Below are positions 20,801 to 30,486 of a DNA stretch of 64,000 bases, piece after piece. The stretch comes from Branchipolynoe longqiensis (lineage: Eukaryota > Annelida > Polychaeta > Phyllodocida > Polynoidae). The position numbers were made by a program, and so were the translations under genes. The first letter of the stretch is position 1, and the number at the start of each line of letters is the position of its first letter. The stretch spans positions 90,101,825 through 90,165,824 of the forward strand of contig CM059193.1 of assembly GCA_030323885.1 (NCBI GenBank), read 5' to 3'. The notes under the pieces are model-generated. The model did no database searches, was not told where the DNA came from, and saw only the letters and a program-made list of their open reading frames with translations.

Positions 20801-21793
20801 AACGCTCAAATTGAAGACAAGGTTGCCAGATGTCCCGTTTGTCAAGAGTTCAGGGTTACCCCTCATAGAGAACCTCTGATAAGTCACAAAATAGTAGACA
20901 TACCGTTTTTCAAGATAGGGGTGGACTTATGCCATGTAAATGGTTTAAACTACTTAATAATTGTGGATTATTATACCAAGTTCCCTGAGGTTATGGAAAT
21001 GCGTGAAACTACTAGCAAAGCCATTATCGAAGCACTTAAGCAAACGTTTGCTAGATGCGGTATACCAAGGTACGTTGTGTCCGATAATGGACCCCAATTC
21101 AAAAGTATTGAATATACCAGTTTCTCTAACAAATATGGTTTTGAACCTGTTTATACTAACCCGATGCACCCACAGAGCAACGGTCAGGTTGAAAGATTTG
21201 TGCAAACTGTCAAAAATATCCTGAAAAAGTCAGCCTATGGTGAAGGAGACATTTATCTAGGCCTGTTAAACTATCGCAACACAACCTTGGAGGGGATAGG
21301 AGCTTCTCCATCACAATTGCTAATGTCTCGCAGTTTAAGAACAGGCATGCCTCTGTTGGATGTTCGTCTTAAACCGCGAATACAACCGTCTACGTTATCA
21401 TTGGTGAAGAACAATCAGTTAAATCAAAAAAGATACTTTGATAGGAGAGCTGGGAGACCTTTGAAAAAGTTGCAATCAGGTGATATCATTAAATATAAGG
21501 ATCACAAAGGTAATTGGAGATCTGGTAAAATTGTCCACGGTAACAATCCTGGCCCCAGAGACTATAAAATAATAAACAATGACAATTTGTGGGTACGCCG
21601 TAATCATAAGTTCATCTTTAAATGTCCGCCTGCCAGTCCGAATAAATTGGCAAATGATAACCCAGCTGGGTTAAAGGTAAATAAGTCACAACGTACGTAC
21701 AACACACGTACAAACAATAGTGACATACAAAATACTTACCACACACGTTACGGTCGGCAAGTTCGCCGTCCACAAAAGTTAGGGTTTATTTAA
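17873..21793 (+). CDS. Gag-Pol polyprotein of Gypsy-type element
   Basis: Single 1306-codon frame; the ATG lies 33 bp past the LTR, the stop 460 bp before the 3' LTR. Gag covers roughly residues 1-280, with two zinc knuckles from C225 (CX2CX3HX4C, then CX2CX4HX4C). Protease active site DTG at 322-324. RT from about 430: LDPTKLNK at 497, active-site box ISDD at 593-596, where most Gypsy elements have YxDD. RNase H acidic residues near D742, E777/E779 and D804. Integrase zinc finger: H954 and C987-x2-C990, but the second histidine position is Y957 (HESY). Catalytic triad D1018, D1071, E1107 (35 residues between the last two), followed by a GPR-DYKI motif at 1227 resembling GPY/F. Gag and Pol are in one frame without a shift, so Gag:Pol ratio must be set another way (proteolysis or RNA level). 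No internal stops or frameshifts. Confidence 0.95.
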   Translation: MALTGLKPPSPLNVDDDMAINWRSWLLAYEIYATASGASSKSEKVQCCVFLHVTGREAQKIHKTLKIEATDRDKIGPLIAAFNEYCEGKSNITVIQYKFNSYNQTTENIDVYVRELKSRVAHCCYDNLEDSLLCDRLVCGVKDDTLRNRLLQTPNLSLDQCVQMCRLSEHSANQLVNHGVRSEEGLASINAATGRRQGLPLRQSQPWLQPNSTRFRQTKQQYVQCENCGYNHPRGSCPARGKECNCCHKIGHFRKVCRSQMTRNVPVNEVQLDPNNVDDVTAEVGQAYDLFVGAVYSNDHQGPGLWFTNIHIGDTEVSFKLDTGSEANILPLDVYHKLVDVVLKPSKCHLVTYDSNRIRPAGEVHLDVNSKRLKFQVTDAGSAILGKEACVILGLIARIDVIQDSPYVSKAEDLVNKFSDVFIGLGLIKVNAIIHIDVSVPPVIDPPRRIPVAIADDVRRELDRMLELGVIVQEEEPTPWVSSITIVRKPGKIRICLDPTKLNKVILRGPYPVRTIEEVVSQIHGSKFFSVLDANSSYWQVKLDDNSSKLCTFNTPWGRFHYTRLPFGIKTAGDIFIKEMNDMLHDLKGVHVISDDILVHGRTISEHNEHLEAVLSRARDMNLKLNPKKSKICKRSVNYVGHLLTAEGLRPNKERVQAIFDMPDPTDKPAVQRFLGMIGYVGKFISNMAQITKPLRTVIKKNVAWHWEEEQIAAFKKLKQLLINAPVLRYFDCKEQITLQVDASKFGLGATILQNNRPVAMASKALDDCQVSYAVIEKELLAICFGCKKFHEYIYGNSIIVQTDHKPLESIMLKPIHELSAPMQRMRMRLQNYDLEVVYTKGSTLFFADTLSRAHTSSIEPNDLFDKDVSVASVDIDKDIIQQVVSATKLDSTLQEIIVLTINGWPGNHNMVSPLIRPFYTYNRDIPASDGLVFKGSQIIIPRSLQADMLNKIHESYLGIIKCKQLARDTVFWPGMNAQIEDKVARCPVCQEFRVTPHREPLISHKIVDIPFFKIGVDLCHVNGLNYLIIVDYYTKFPEVMEMRETTSKAIIEALKQTFARCGIPRYVVSDNGPQFKSIEYTSFSNKYGFEPVYTNPMHPQSNGQVERFVQTVKNILKKSAYGEGDIYLGLLNYRNTTLEGIGASPSQLLMSRSLRTGMPLLDVRLKPRIQPSTLSLVKNNQLNQKRYFDRRAGRPLKKLQSGDIIKYKDHKGNWRSGKIVHGNNPGPRDYKIINNDNLWVRRNHKFIFKCPPASPNKLANDNPAGLKVNKSQRTYNTRTNNSDIQNTYHTRYGRQVRRPQKLGFI

Positions 21794-22243
21794 TAACTAA
21801 CCTTAAGAGTAGTTTTAAGTTTTTGTTTTGACTTTTGGGGTTTTGCACACGTTGTGAACTAACACAAATTGTCACGTTAAGAGCTTTACTGTTGGCAATA
21901 AAAGAACGAGATATGTTATGTCGGGATTTAAAGTAAGTAGCTGTAATGCATGGAATTGACTCGCTGTAACGAGGGATTGAGTTGCTGTCATTGTAATAAC
22001 TTAAATTGATTTGTATTCACTCAGATTATTAACACGTAACAAGTATTAAAGTTGACAATATTATAGTATGCACAATGATATGGTCGCACATGTATAGACC
22101 TTTAATATTATAATACCACACGGACATTGACAGGTGTATCGTAATAAGTTAGATTAAGTATGTATTAGAATTAAGACTTTCTTGGCATGTTACACTCTTA
22201 AATATCAATGTGAAGTAATGCATATTACGTTCAGTGTTTCCAT
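21794..22243 (+). other. 3' untranslated region of the Gypsy-type element
   Basis: AT-rich, without an env-like or other significant frame. Confidence 0.8.
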
Positions 22244-22253
22244 GGAAAGGAGA
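22244..22253 (+). promoter_or_regulatory. polypurine tract
   Basis: GGAAAGGAGA abuts the 3' LTR, the expected site of plus-strand priming. Confidence 0.85.
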
Positions 22254-22378
22254 TGTAATGTATCTGTGTCATAAGTAACCATGACGTAACCATGCGGTGA
22301 TGTGTGGGGCATGCTGGGAAGGGCAAGAGAAATAAAGAGTTCCATCACATAACTCAAGGAGTTCAGACGTTCTTTACA
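22254..22378 (+). repeat. 3' LTR (125 bp)
   Basis: Same length as the 5' LTR with four substitutions. AATAAA at 22,331-22,336. Followed by GTTAG (22,379-22,383). Confidence 0.93.
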
Positions 22379-22521
22379 GTTAGGAGATACAACCCCAAAC
22401 AAACGAGTCGGGCAGAAATGCAGTGTAACTATTAGTGTTAGAATTGCTCAATTCAGGGGTTGTCATTGCATAGTCCGAGTAATCACCAATTTGGTATTAT
22501 TTATTACCAACACATTGACTA

Positions 22522-22620
22522 GAATATTTCAATCTAGGTTGCATTCCACTGCTCCTTGCCCTATTTTGTAATGCAGAACTCCGAACTACTTAGAGCCAAC
22601 TTCAAGTTTTTAACATCCGT
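22522..22620 (-). repeat. SINE short subfamily fragment
   Basis: The segment gcattccactgctccttgcc, preceded by aatatttcaatctagg, matches the short-subfamily 3' end; the rest is too diverged to follow. Confidence 0.45.
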
Positions 22621-23059
22621 TGTTTTTTGGTTCAGTCTCTTGTAAATATGTTTATTCTGCTGAATAAGTTCTTTTGTCAGCACCGAAGCACTGGTCTTCC
22701 AGCCAGCTTCTGTTCCCCACACTTCGGTCGTAAGTTTCCTTTTGTATAGCTATGGTATACCATATACAATCACAGAGACAGTCCAAACACAAATGTAAAA
22801 TGTAAGACCAAAATGCACTGGGGTTGGTCCCACTGCTTCACTGGTCACAGCTGGTCCAGTGTATTATTAACAACCCCACCCCAACAACATAATTCATAAA
22901 CTCACTTAACTAACTACACTAGAGTAACAATAGAATATGTCTAACAAACTGACATTTATATACTGCTTGCATAACTCCAACTGAACAGAGCCTGCATTAA
23001 AACTTACAACAATGTTACCAAATGAATTCAGAAGATAACTTCTTCTTACATTCTAAATA

Positions 23060-23190
23060 CAGTATAACCCTGTTAAACCAAGCTTGGTTAAACCAAATGA
23101 TAAATGTTAGTATTTTGCCGGGCAGCCGACAAAGGTTTGGATTAACCGATCATTTGGGTTAACCAAGCTTGGCTTAACGGGGTTATACTG
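23060..23190. mobile_element. 131-bp MITE, TA-flanked (family CAGTATAACCC)
   Basis: The termini CAGTATAACCCTGTTAAACC and the inverted counterpart at the right are flanked by TA on each side (23,058-59 and 23,191-92), as in Tc1/mariner-type MITEs. The interior is made of gttaaacca/tggtttaac motifs. Relatives at 31,616 and 31,770. Confidence 0.85.
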
Positions 23191-23215
23191 TATATACATA
23201 AAAAACAAGAATCCA

Positions 23216-23385
23216 AGTGTCCACATACATTGTATATTACATTCATAATGCACCCATGTTTTTGCCAAAGTCAAGTCAAAGTCGAAGCCAACATTCGGTT
23301 AAACCAATTATCGGTTAATCCAAACAAATTTCTAGGTTCCCTTAAAGTTTGGTTTAATAGGGTTATACTGTCCCATGTAAATACT
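23216..23385 (-). mobile_element. MITE of the CAGTATAACCC family plus linker
   Basis: The order (tccacatacattgtatatta, caaagtcaagtcaaagtc, then gttaaacca motifs ending ggttatactg) is the reverse of 31,616-31,742, so the two are copies of one element in opposite orientation. The left terminus is degraded. Confidence 0.65.
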
Positions 23386-23678
23386 CACCTCGATCTGACT
23401 AATATTGATCTAGTTATGTGACACTACTGGTAGCATATTGCTATGGAACTTTTCGATTACAGAATTTCAATGTGTTACGTGCTGCAAATTGTGTATTCAA
23501 CTGTTATTGTACACCTTATTCTATATACCTTTTGTGTAAATAATCCTGGATTGAAAAATGCCTGGAAGACCAGTGTTTCGGCACTGACAAAAGACTTATT
23601 CAGCAGAATAACCATATTTACAACAACAACAAAGATGCATATCTCTTCTGTGTTCTCGGGTCCTTGTTTCCTCATAGT

Positions 23679-24130
23679 GGTATGTTTATATGTGATCTAT
23701 AAGCATTATGCGAGTATAAAGGCACGGAAGGGGGGAGGAGGGTAGTGGGTGGAGGGTGGTGGGAGGTAGGATGGGGTAGGGGGGAGGAGGGTGCTGGGTG
23801 GTGGGAGGTAGGATGTGCTATATGTTTATCTGATAAATAAGTTTATTCCGCTGTTTATTTCCTACCTTATTATTGATGGGGTGGCTTACTTGATGTGTGC
23901 CTGCAAAGACATGACCTGTGGCACCACCACTGGCACGCTTCTATCCTGATGATTATAGATATATGTGATGTATAAGCATTATGCGAGTATAAAGGCACGG
24001 AAGGGATTATATGTTTATTTCATACCCTATTACTGATGGGGTGGCTTACTTGATGTATGGCCCCCCTCCAACCACGTGACTGGTGGCTTCACCGACGACA
24101 CGCTTCTATACTGGACGGCAGAACATCAAC
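23679..24130. repeat. two-copy direct repeat of about 270 bp
   Basis: The segments tataagcattatgcgagtat (23,699 and 23,969), gatggggtggcttacttgat (23,875 and 24,037) and cacgcttctat are repeated in the same order. A G-rich insert (23,728-23,820) sits in the first copy. TATA-like content suggests LTR ancestry, compare 16,680 and 49,750. Confidence 0.6.
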
Positions 24131-24357
24131 GCCACTGGACTATGCAACCATAATAATTAATGCCCGGTATTATGTGACAGGTCACATATGAGCTCATGTT
24201 TTTTAGTTACCTTTTTCTCAGCTGGTGTAGATCGTCTGGTACGACGAGAGATATGACGCTCTACACAGATTGGGCCAGCATTTTCCTCCTGTTGCATTCT
24301 GGGTAATGGCGCCGCAGAGTTTTGGCGCTGGGTGGATGGTGGAGGGTGGAGGGACGG

Positions 24358-24702
24358 TTGGTTGGTTATTGGAGCTTTATGTCCTGACAACATCTAGGTC
24401 ATATCATACCCAGTGCTGTCTTGTGACAGTGCACACTAATGGTGACTTTATAGTGCTGCCCCACTGGGAAATCAGGCCTTTGGTACCATGATATGATATC
24501 CCACCCTGTCACATTATCCCGACACTCAGCCAAACCAGTCCTTTCCCTACTCTAATAATGCCGAGTGCCAAACAGGAAGTAACAAGTATACATTCTTAAC
24601 TCATTGGTTTGACTCGACCAGTGTTTGAATGCGTGCGTTCGAAACCTATGATCAACCAAAATGGGAGACGGATGCTCAACTCATTCGGCCATCCCATCTG
24701 GT
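24358..24702 (-). repeat. SINE long subfamily, near full length
   Basis: Tail at the left (ggttattggagctttatgtc), head at the right (gactcgaccagtgtttgaat, then ctcattcggccatcccatct). The B-box region carries a small insertion. Confidence 0.85.
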
Positions 24703-25385
24703 ACTGCAGCAGAGGTTGGGGGTAGACGGTGGAGAGTGGCGGGTGATGGGTGGAGGGTGGTGGGTGGAGGCTCGTTGGTGGTGGATGACAACTGTGTGCA
24801 GGTTGGTGGACGGTGGGAGGAGGGTGGTGGGTGGTGGGTGGTGTGTGGTGTGTGGAGGTTGGTGAGAGGAGATTGAAGGGTGGACTGTTGGTGTTTGGTG
24901 TTTGGTGTGTGGAGGGTGGTGGGTGGTGAGTGGAGGATGGAGGTTGAATGGTGGGTGGATGGTGGTGGGTGGTAAGGGGTGTGTGGAGGTTGGTGGGTGG
25001 AGGGTGGTGGGTGGAGGGGGGTGGGTGGTGTGTGGAGGTTGGTGAGAGGAGATTGAAGGGTGGACAGTTGACGTTGGATGGTAGTGGTTGGTGGGTGGTG
25101 GGTGGAAGGTGGTGGGTGGTGAGTGGAAGGTGGAGGTTGAATGGTGGGTGGAGGGTGGTGCGTGGTGGGTGGTAAAAGGTGTGTGGAGGTTGTTGGGTCG
25201 TGGGTGGTGGGAGGGGGGGTGGGTAGTGTGTGGAGGTTGGTGGGAGAAGATTGAAGGGTGGACTGTTGACGTTGCATTGTGGTGGGTGGTGGGTGGTGGA
25301 TGGTGGGTGGTGGGTGGAGGGTGGAGGTTGAATGGTGGGTGGAAGGTGGAGGGTGGTGTGGGGAGAATGGGTGCATGGTAGAGAA
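24703..25385. repeat. G-rich GGTGGGTGGAGG minisatellite with 180-200 bp blocks
   Basis: The segment gtgtggaggttggtgagagg recurs at about 24,859 and 25,039, and in variant form at 25,237, marking higher-order blocks of 180 and 198 bp built from ggtgggtgg units. Threonine/proline/histidine frames on the reverse strand are shadows. Confidence 0.85.
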
Positions 25386-25489
25386 CAGAGCCATGTCACG
25401 CTTCACTTGCTCCGGCTGCCACGGTTCGTTTAGCTGCAGGCGTGCCAGGGACCAGTTCACTGAGTTAGACGCTCGTCACTAGGGGGCGC

Positions 25490-25945
25490 CCCGACACCGG
25501 CACCCGGAGAAGTCTGGTGGTGTGTGTAGGGGAAGCTGATTGGTCTATTGATATAGGGGGGGGGGGGGGCGTAGGGAGCGGAGGGTGGTTGGAGAAAGAG
25601 GGTGGAGGGTGAGTGGGGTGGGGAGAGTGGTGGTCGGAGGTGTAGAGGGTGGAGACTGGTGGGTGGAGGGAGGGGGGAGGTAGGAGGGGCTAGAATGGGG
25701 AGCGGTGGTTGGAGGTAGGATGGCATAGAATGGGGAGGGCTGGTGGGAGGTAGGAGGGGTAGGGGGGAGGAGGGCGGTGGGTGGTGGGTGGTGGCCGGTG
25801 GGAGGTAGGATGGGCTAGATTGGGGAGGTGGGAGGTGGGAGGGGTAGGGAGTAGGGGGAGGACGGTGGTGAGTGGACGGTGGTCAGTGGTAGGATGGGCT
25901 AGAATGGGGAGGGGTGGTGGGAGGGGATTAGGGTGTTCCGCCCCT
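25490..25945. repeat. G-rich GGGAGGTAGGATGGG minisatellite
   Basis: Irregular repeats of ggtgggaggtaggatgggct plus agaatggggagg. Includes a run of 14 G at 25,557. Confidence 0.8.
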
Positions 25946-26003
25946 TACATGCAGATATACGTTGTATATCCAAGCTATATATATATATATATATTTATAT
26001 ATA

Positions 26004-26940
26004 TTGATTGATTGATTGATTGATTGGTGGTTGCTTTACGCCGGGTCGGCAGCATAGGCCATATTCACGGCAAGAAATATTTGTTTTTTGTTCAAACCAT
26101 CGCTTTTACATGTAAAAGCAGACAATCAATTATGTGCCAATAGACACTCATTAAATTAGAAAGCTCACAATCATATATTTGTGGTCAAGGGAAACCAATT
26201 CCCATGGAAAAAGAAAAGTTGTATTAATAATTGATAGAATTTATTTAGTAAACCATATGTTTTCTTGTTTTACTTTAGTAAAAAGGTCATGCATAGTGTC
26301 TGCAGTTTAGAATTGTTGGCGCAGGGCCAAACAATCAACGCAACTTAGTAAAATGTGTTTGAGTGTCAGCGGGGATTGACACCCAATACATTCAGCGGGA
26401 GGTTCCCCCTTGAGCAGAAAAACATGTGTAAGCCACGAGTGGCCAATACGGCAGCGACTAAGGACCACTTGGTCCCGCCGACCTCTCGCATGAGTATGTG
26501 GTGGTTTTACCACAGATGGTTCAATTTCTTTTAAGTTTATTAATGTTTTCATCCCACTCATGTTTCCATTTGGATTTTATGTGGGTGGCTATTAGTGGTT
26601 TCACATCAGAGTGAGGGATCAGACACGGTTCAAGATCACAGTTCAGGGCCTTCTTTGCAGCCCAATCAGCTCATTCATTTCCTTGTATGCAGGCATGGCA
26701 AGGCACCCAGCACAGGTGGATGTCATACCCATCTGTTTCCAGTCGGTTCATTTGATAAATGACCATTCCTAGAATAGGGTGATTCATTTTCAGTCCAGCA
26801 ATGGCCAGGAGGCAAGAGAACGAATCACAGTATATAACATAGTTAGTGTGGTTGGATACCTCAATACATTCCAATGCGAGAAGGAGTGCTTGGGCTTCCA
26901 CAGTGAAAATCGACCTCTGATCGGGCAAGCGTGCGCCAAA
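26004..26940 (-). pseudogene. I/Nimb-like LINE: RNase H and C-terminus of ORF2
   Basis: On the minus strand: an RNase H domain at 26,928-26,671 (EAQALLLALECI, YVIYCDSFS, then CWVPCHACIQGNE), an in-frame TGA just after it, about 35 codons of linker, a frameshift near 26,535 and a Cys-rich C-terminal segment (CIGCQSPLTLKHILLSC) ending near 26,310. A 3' UTR and an attg tetranucleotide tail follow at 26,004. The RT domain is not present, so the copy is 5'-truncated. Confidence 0.85.
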
Positions 26941-26994
26941 TCTTTCCCGTTGGCAGACAGAATATATATCTATATTATTGTATGTACATCTATA

Positions 26995-27900
26995 TACAGT
27001 CCAGACAGAGCGCTGACCTATTCAATGTCGCACACTTCAGAGCGAAGAGCAAGACTACTCAGATACTGGTGAGAGAGCTACTATTCGCAGATGATAGTGC
27101 ACTGGTTGCCCACTCTGCTGAAGAGACCCAGAAAATAGTGGACGCTTTCTCCGATGCATCAAAGAAGTTTGGCCTGAAAATTAACATCAAGAAGACGGAG
27201 GTGCTGTACCAACCCAACTCTACAAGAACCCGAGAGGAGGAGATCATGGTTGACGGAAACAAGCTGAACTCTGTTCCGGAATTCACCTATCTCAGAAGCA
27301 CTATATCAAGTGATGGACGCATTGATGCTGAGATACAGAGGAGGATGGCCAAGGCTAGCGCATCTTTCGGCCGACTACGCCAGAGACTCTGGAACAACCA
27401 CCATGTGTCCATTTGGGTCAAAGGTAAGATCTACCGCGCAATCGTGCTATCCACCCTACTATACGGAGCCGAGGCCTGGACAGTGTACAGACAGCAGGTG
27501 AAAAAGCTGCATGCCTTCATGATGCGACATCTGCGTTCAATCATGAGGCTAACCTGGAAGGACAAAGTGACGAATAAGGAAATACTCGAACGGATGGGGC
27601 TGCCCTCTATGGAAGATCTTCTGATCAAAAAGAATCTCCGGTGGACTGGACACCTCATGAGGATGTCATCAGACAGGCTACCAAAGCAGATCCTCTATTC
27701 TCAACTGTCTTCTGGCTACAGAAAGAGAGGGCGCCCCCGTCTCCGGTTCAAAGATACCATCAAGAGAAACCTGAAGCTGAGAGACATTAAGACCGACTCA
27801 TGGACGCAACTCTCACACCAGAGAGCTAAATGGAGAGCGGCAGTCAAGTAATGAAAGCAGTCTTTGTCGCATCGCGACTGACAGCCTGATGATGATGATG
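26995..27900 (+). pseudogene. LINE reverse transcriptase, C-terminal half with catalytic FADD
   Basis: Open from 26,931 to the stop at 27,851, with recognisable homology from about 27,000. FADD at residues 52-55 of that frame (27,084-27,095) is the RT catalytic box. Then KTEVLYQPNSTRTREEE, LLYGAEAW, MRHLRSIMRLTWKD and the basic RKRGRPRLRFKDTI. It ends in an untranslated cgcatcgcgactgac segment and a gat trinucleotide tail (27,883-27,902). Fingers, palm N-terminus and endonuclease are missing, so it cannot act alone. Clearly the same family as 7,492-8,219, and undamaged where that copy has two frameshifts. Clade not resolved. Confidence 0.85.
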
Positions 27901-27902
27901 AT

Positions 27903-29095
27903 GAGAGCAGCCTGGACACCCGTGGGTCTGTATGAGAGCAGCCTAGCTCTATAGTTTGTCAACACTGTCACTGGCGCACTGAATTTATTATTTTAGGGTA
28001 GGGCATCATTTTCCACATGTCACAGAATATATTATCTCAACCCACTTCATTTTTTAATATCCCTACTGTACTGTATATGATGTATTATCCATTACACAAC
28101 AAACACAATACCAATATGGTTCTCAAATCTCTGGCTGGATAAGACCAACCCTTTATTTCAAAATGCAGTGGCAGCAGGCGTCTCACTGCCAAGTGGAGCC
28201 AGCTTATAAACCCCTACACAGCACCCACTAGCACAACATGCATGCACACACAAGTGTTAACCATACATCTCAAGCTACTTGTTCTAGAACTTTCCACAGG
28301 CCTTCAAACAGATAACCTACTCCAATTCCATTACTATACTATTTATATAAAACTCCATTTTATATTTCACATAAACCATTAAACAAGTGTAATAAGGCAG
28401 CATGATCCATCTACTCCCCATCTTCCTCAGTCATCGACTGGTTGAGTCTCTATATTAGCTCATCTACTGATACAACCTTAGCTCTGCATGTGGCACGACC
28501 TATCCACCCATGCCTCAGCTTACTCACTGTACCGCTGGTTTTATTTTGTTTTAGGCTAGATCTGTTAGTTCCTCTAGCTAGAGAATATAACTTATACCCA
28601 CTGTGATGTCTCATTATTCTGAATTTATGTAGGTGTGATATATACAGAAGGTAAACTTTGAACTTAAAATACAAAAATAATGACCACTGACACAGCAAAC
28701 TGAAGACAGTCATAGAAAGTAACTATTGGTAATCAAACAATTATCTCATTGTAGAACGAACAACCTCACAGAGGTTTGGGTGATGTGGGAGAATGCTTAC
28801 AAACAGAGAAAGAATGCATGCAGTAGATAGCTACACAACAACTGAAAGTGATAAAAACAAGGGGATTCACAAGACTATTAGTGTCCAGCAGCAGCAACAA
28901 GTCATTACACTTAACCATTACGGGCAGCATAAATACACCCATCACAAAAAAACACAGAAAAATGTAGGTAAGTACCCAGGTTAAAGCTATGCTCTGCATC
29001 AATCCATGGACCAATATTGTGTTGAACTGTCATTATATATATATTCAGTCTCTGGATGTATTCACAGACTGTGTACATATGTATGTTCTCTTCAA
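27903..29095. other. unassigned AT-rich stretch
   Basis: No repeat, RNA or convincing frame. Frames up to 95 codons exist on both strands but have no recognisable composition or motif. Confidence 0.5.
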
Positions 29096-29665
29096 TAATC
29101 CGGTCTTGTGCATGGTCCCAACATTTGGACCCACATATTGGCACGCGTTGGACCGCGTCGAGGTTTTGTGCTTGCACACAACTTTTGATGTGTACCAATG
29201 CATGCCAATGCGTGCCAACGTGTCGGATCGCGCGTTACCGGCGCGTTGGCAGGACGTGGACCCACGTTACCAGCGCATTGCCGGCCCACTCGAACCACGT
29301 TGAGCAACGTCCATCAACGCTGGGGATTTTTCACCAAACTGCGTTGGACATGTTGCTGGCGCGTCTTGACGTGTTGCTGGCGCGTCTTGATGTGTTGCAG
29401 GTGCATCTTGACATGTTGCTGGCGCGTCTGCCGCACGCCTAACGTTACCCGGCGTTCTGCGAACCTTCAATGAAGCGCTACCCCCATGCCATCGGCACGC
29501 TGGTGGCGCGCCGACAACACACCGATAACACGCTGATGGCACGCTGGGAACCCGCTGGTGGGACGTTGACACTTTGTTCCGCCACACGTCGAACCCCGCT
29601 GATACCCGTTGATGGCGCGCTAATAACACACTATCATCATGCTACCAACACACTGCGGCCCGTCC
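29096..29665. repeat. CpG-rich imperfect-repeat block with 21-bp repeats
   Basis: Dense gcgcgttggc/ccaacgcg-like motifs on both strands. At 29,345-29,430 four tandem copies of tgttgctggcgcgtcttgac (21-bp period). The texture resembles the foldback elements at 9,991 and 48,536, but I cannot find convincing terminal inverted repeats. Confidence 0.55.
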
Positions 29666-30305
29666 AACTACCCCCTGAAACGCCGAAAGTTAGTAAAAAC
29701 CATATAAATGAATATGAATTGTGTTATTAACAACCCACACATGGCGAAGCATCAGTGGAGTACGATGATGCATGTTAACAGTGCCGATTAACAGAGGAGT
29801 AGTGATCAGAACAACCCTAAAAGTATCCACCGTTTCGTATAATAAATACATATATATAAAATTACTGGGCGCGAATGATAATGTAGATCGTCTCTGGTTA
29901 GGACTGCTGGCGGTGGTGGTGCCAGTGGTCAGGTGGGAGGGGGGGTACTCTGCACCAAATTATACAACAAATAGTGGTGAATATAATAGTAATAATAATA
30001 ATATTAACTCCCTTCTATAGCTTTATACTGGCATAAGGCTTATACATCACATATATTCATGCATACCGCTTCCTTTTTCCAATTGTCGCTTGTCCTGGAA
30101 CCAGGCCAAACTGCTCATCAGATTGCGCCAGTCACGTGAGAAGTGCTTAAACCTGATGCCACCAAGCGGAAATAAGTATAAATTAATCATAGCCACTCAG
30201 TGTTAGTGTTATCGTCTTTTCAATCCATCACTATTAATTTTCTCGCGAGACTTTGGCACCTAATGGGAGGCAGTGCTTGCGTACAACAACAAGCTCCAGA
30301 GAGTT
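29666..30305. other. unassigned AT-rich stretch
   Basis: Nothing recognised apart from a short aat/taa run near 29,985. Confidence 0.5.
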
Positions 30306-30451
30306 TGTCTGTTGGGAGATTTAGATCCTAGAAACACCTAAGGGTCATATCAGGATGGATACCGACTTGTAACAGTGCAGTCATGGTAACCTTATAGCAC
30401 TGCCTAAGTGGGCGACGAGACTGCCAACAACATGACCCAGTTTCCCACTCG
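30306..30451 (-). repeat. SINE tail and part of body
   Basis: The segment gttgggagatttagatccta, then ggtcatatcaggatggatac, is the conserved tail read in reverse; the head half is missing. Confidence 0.75.
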
Positions 30452-30486
30452 TTTTAATTGGGTTAAATGACCATGGAGGTGGTCAT

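Larger units (their letters stand above)
17716..22378 (+). mobile_element. complete Gypsy-type LTR retrotransposon, 4,663 bp
   Basis: Two 125-bp direct LTRs, primer-binding site, one uninterrupted Gag-Pol frame, polypurine tract and a perfect GTTAG target duplication. The LTRs differ at 4 of 125 positions, so insertion is fairly young. The polymerase order protease, RT, RNase H, integrase places it in Ty3/Gypsy (Metaviridae). The GPY/F-type C-terminus, absence of a chromodomain and non-tyrosine residue in the RT active-site box suggest the Mag-like lineage (inference). No env-like frame. It may be competent apart from two unusual residues listed under the coding region. Confidence 0.95.
22645..23640. 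mobile_element. possible TIR element with 75-bp inverted ends
   Basis: The left end (tgtaaatatgtttattctgc, ggtcttcca) and the right end (ctggaagaccagtgtttcgg, cagaataaccatatttac) are reverse complements over about 75 bp. The interior includes two small MITEs at 23,060 and 23,216. No transposase frame. Alternatively two dispersed repeats that happen to be inverted. Confidence 0.5.

Noticed and set aside
24596..25460. 260-codon Pro/His/Thr frames
   Set aside because: Reverse reading of a GGTGGGTGG minisatellite.
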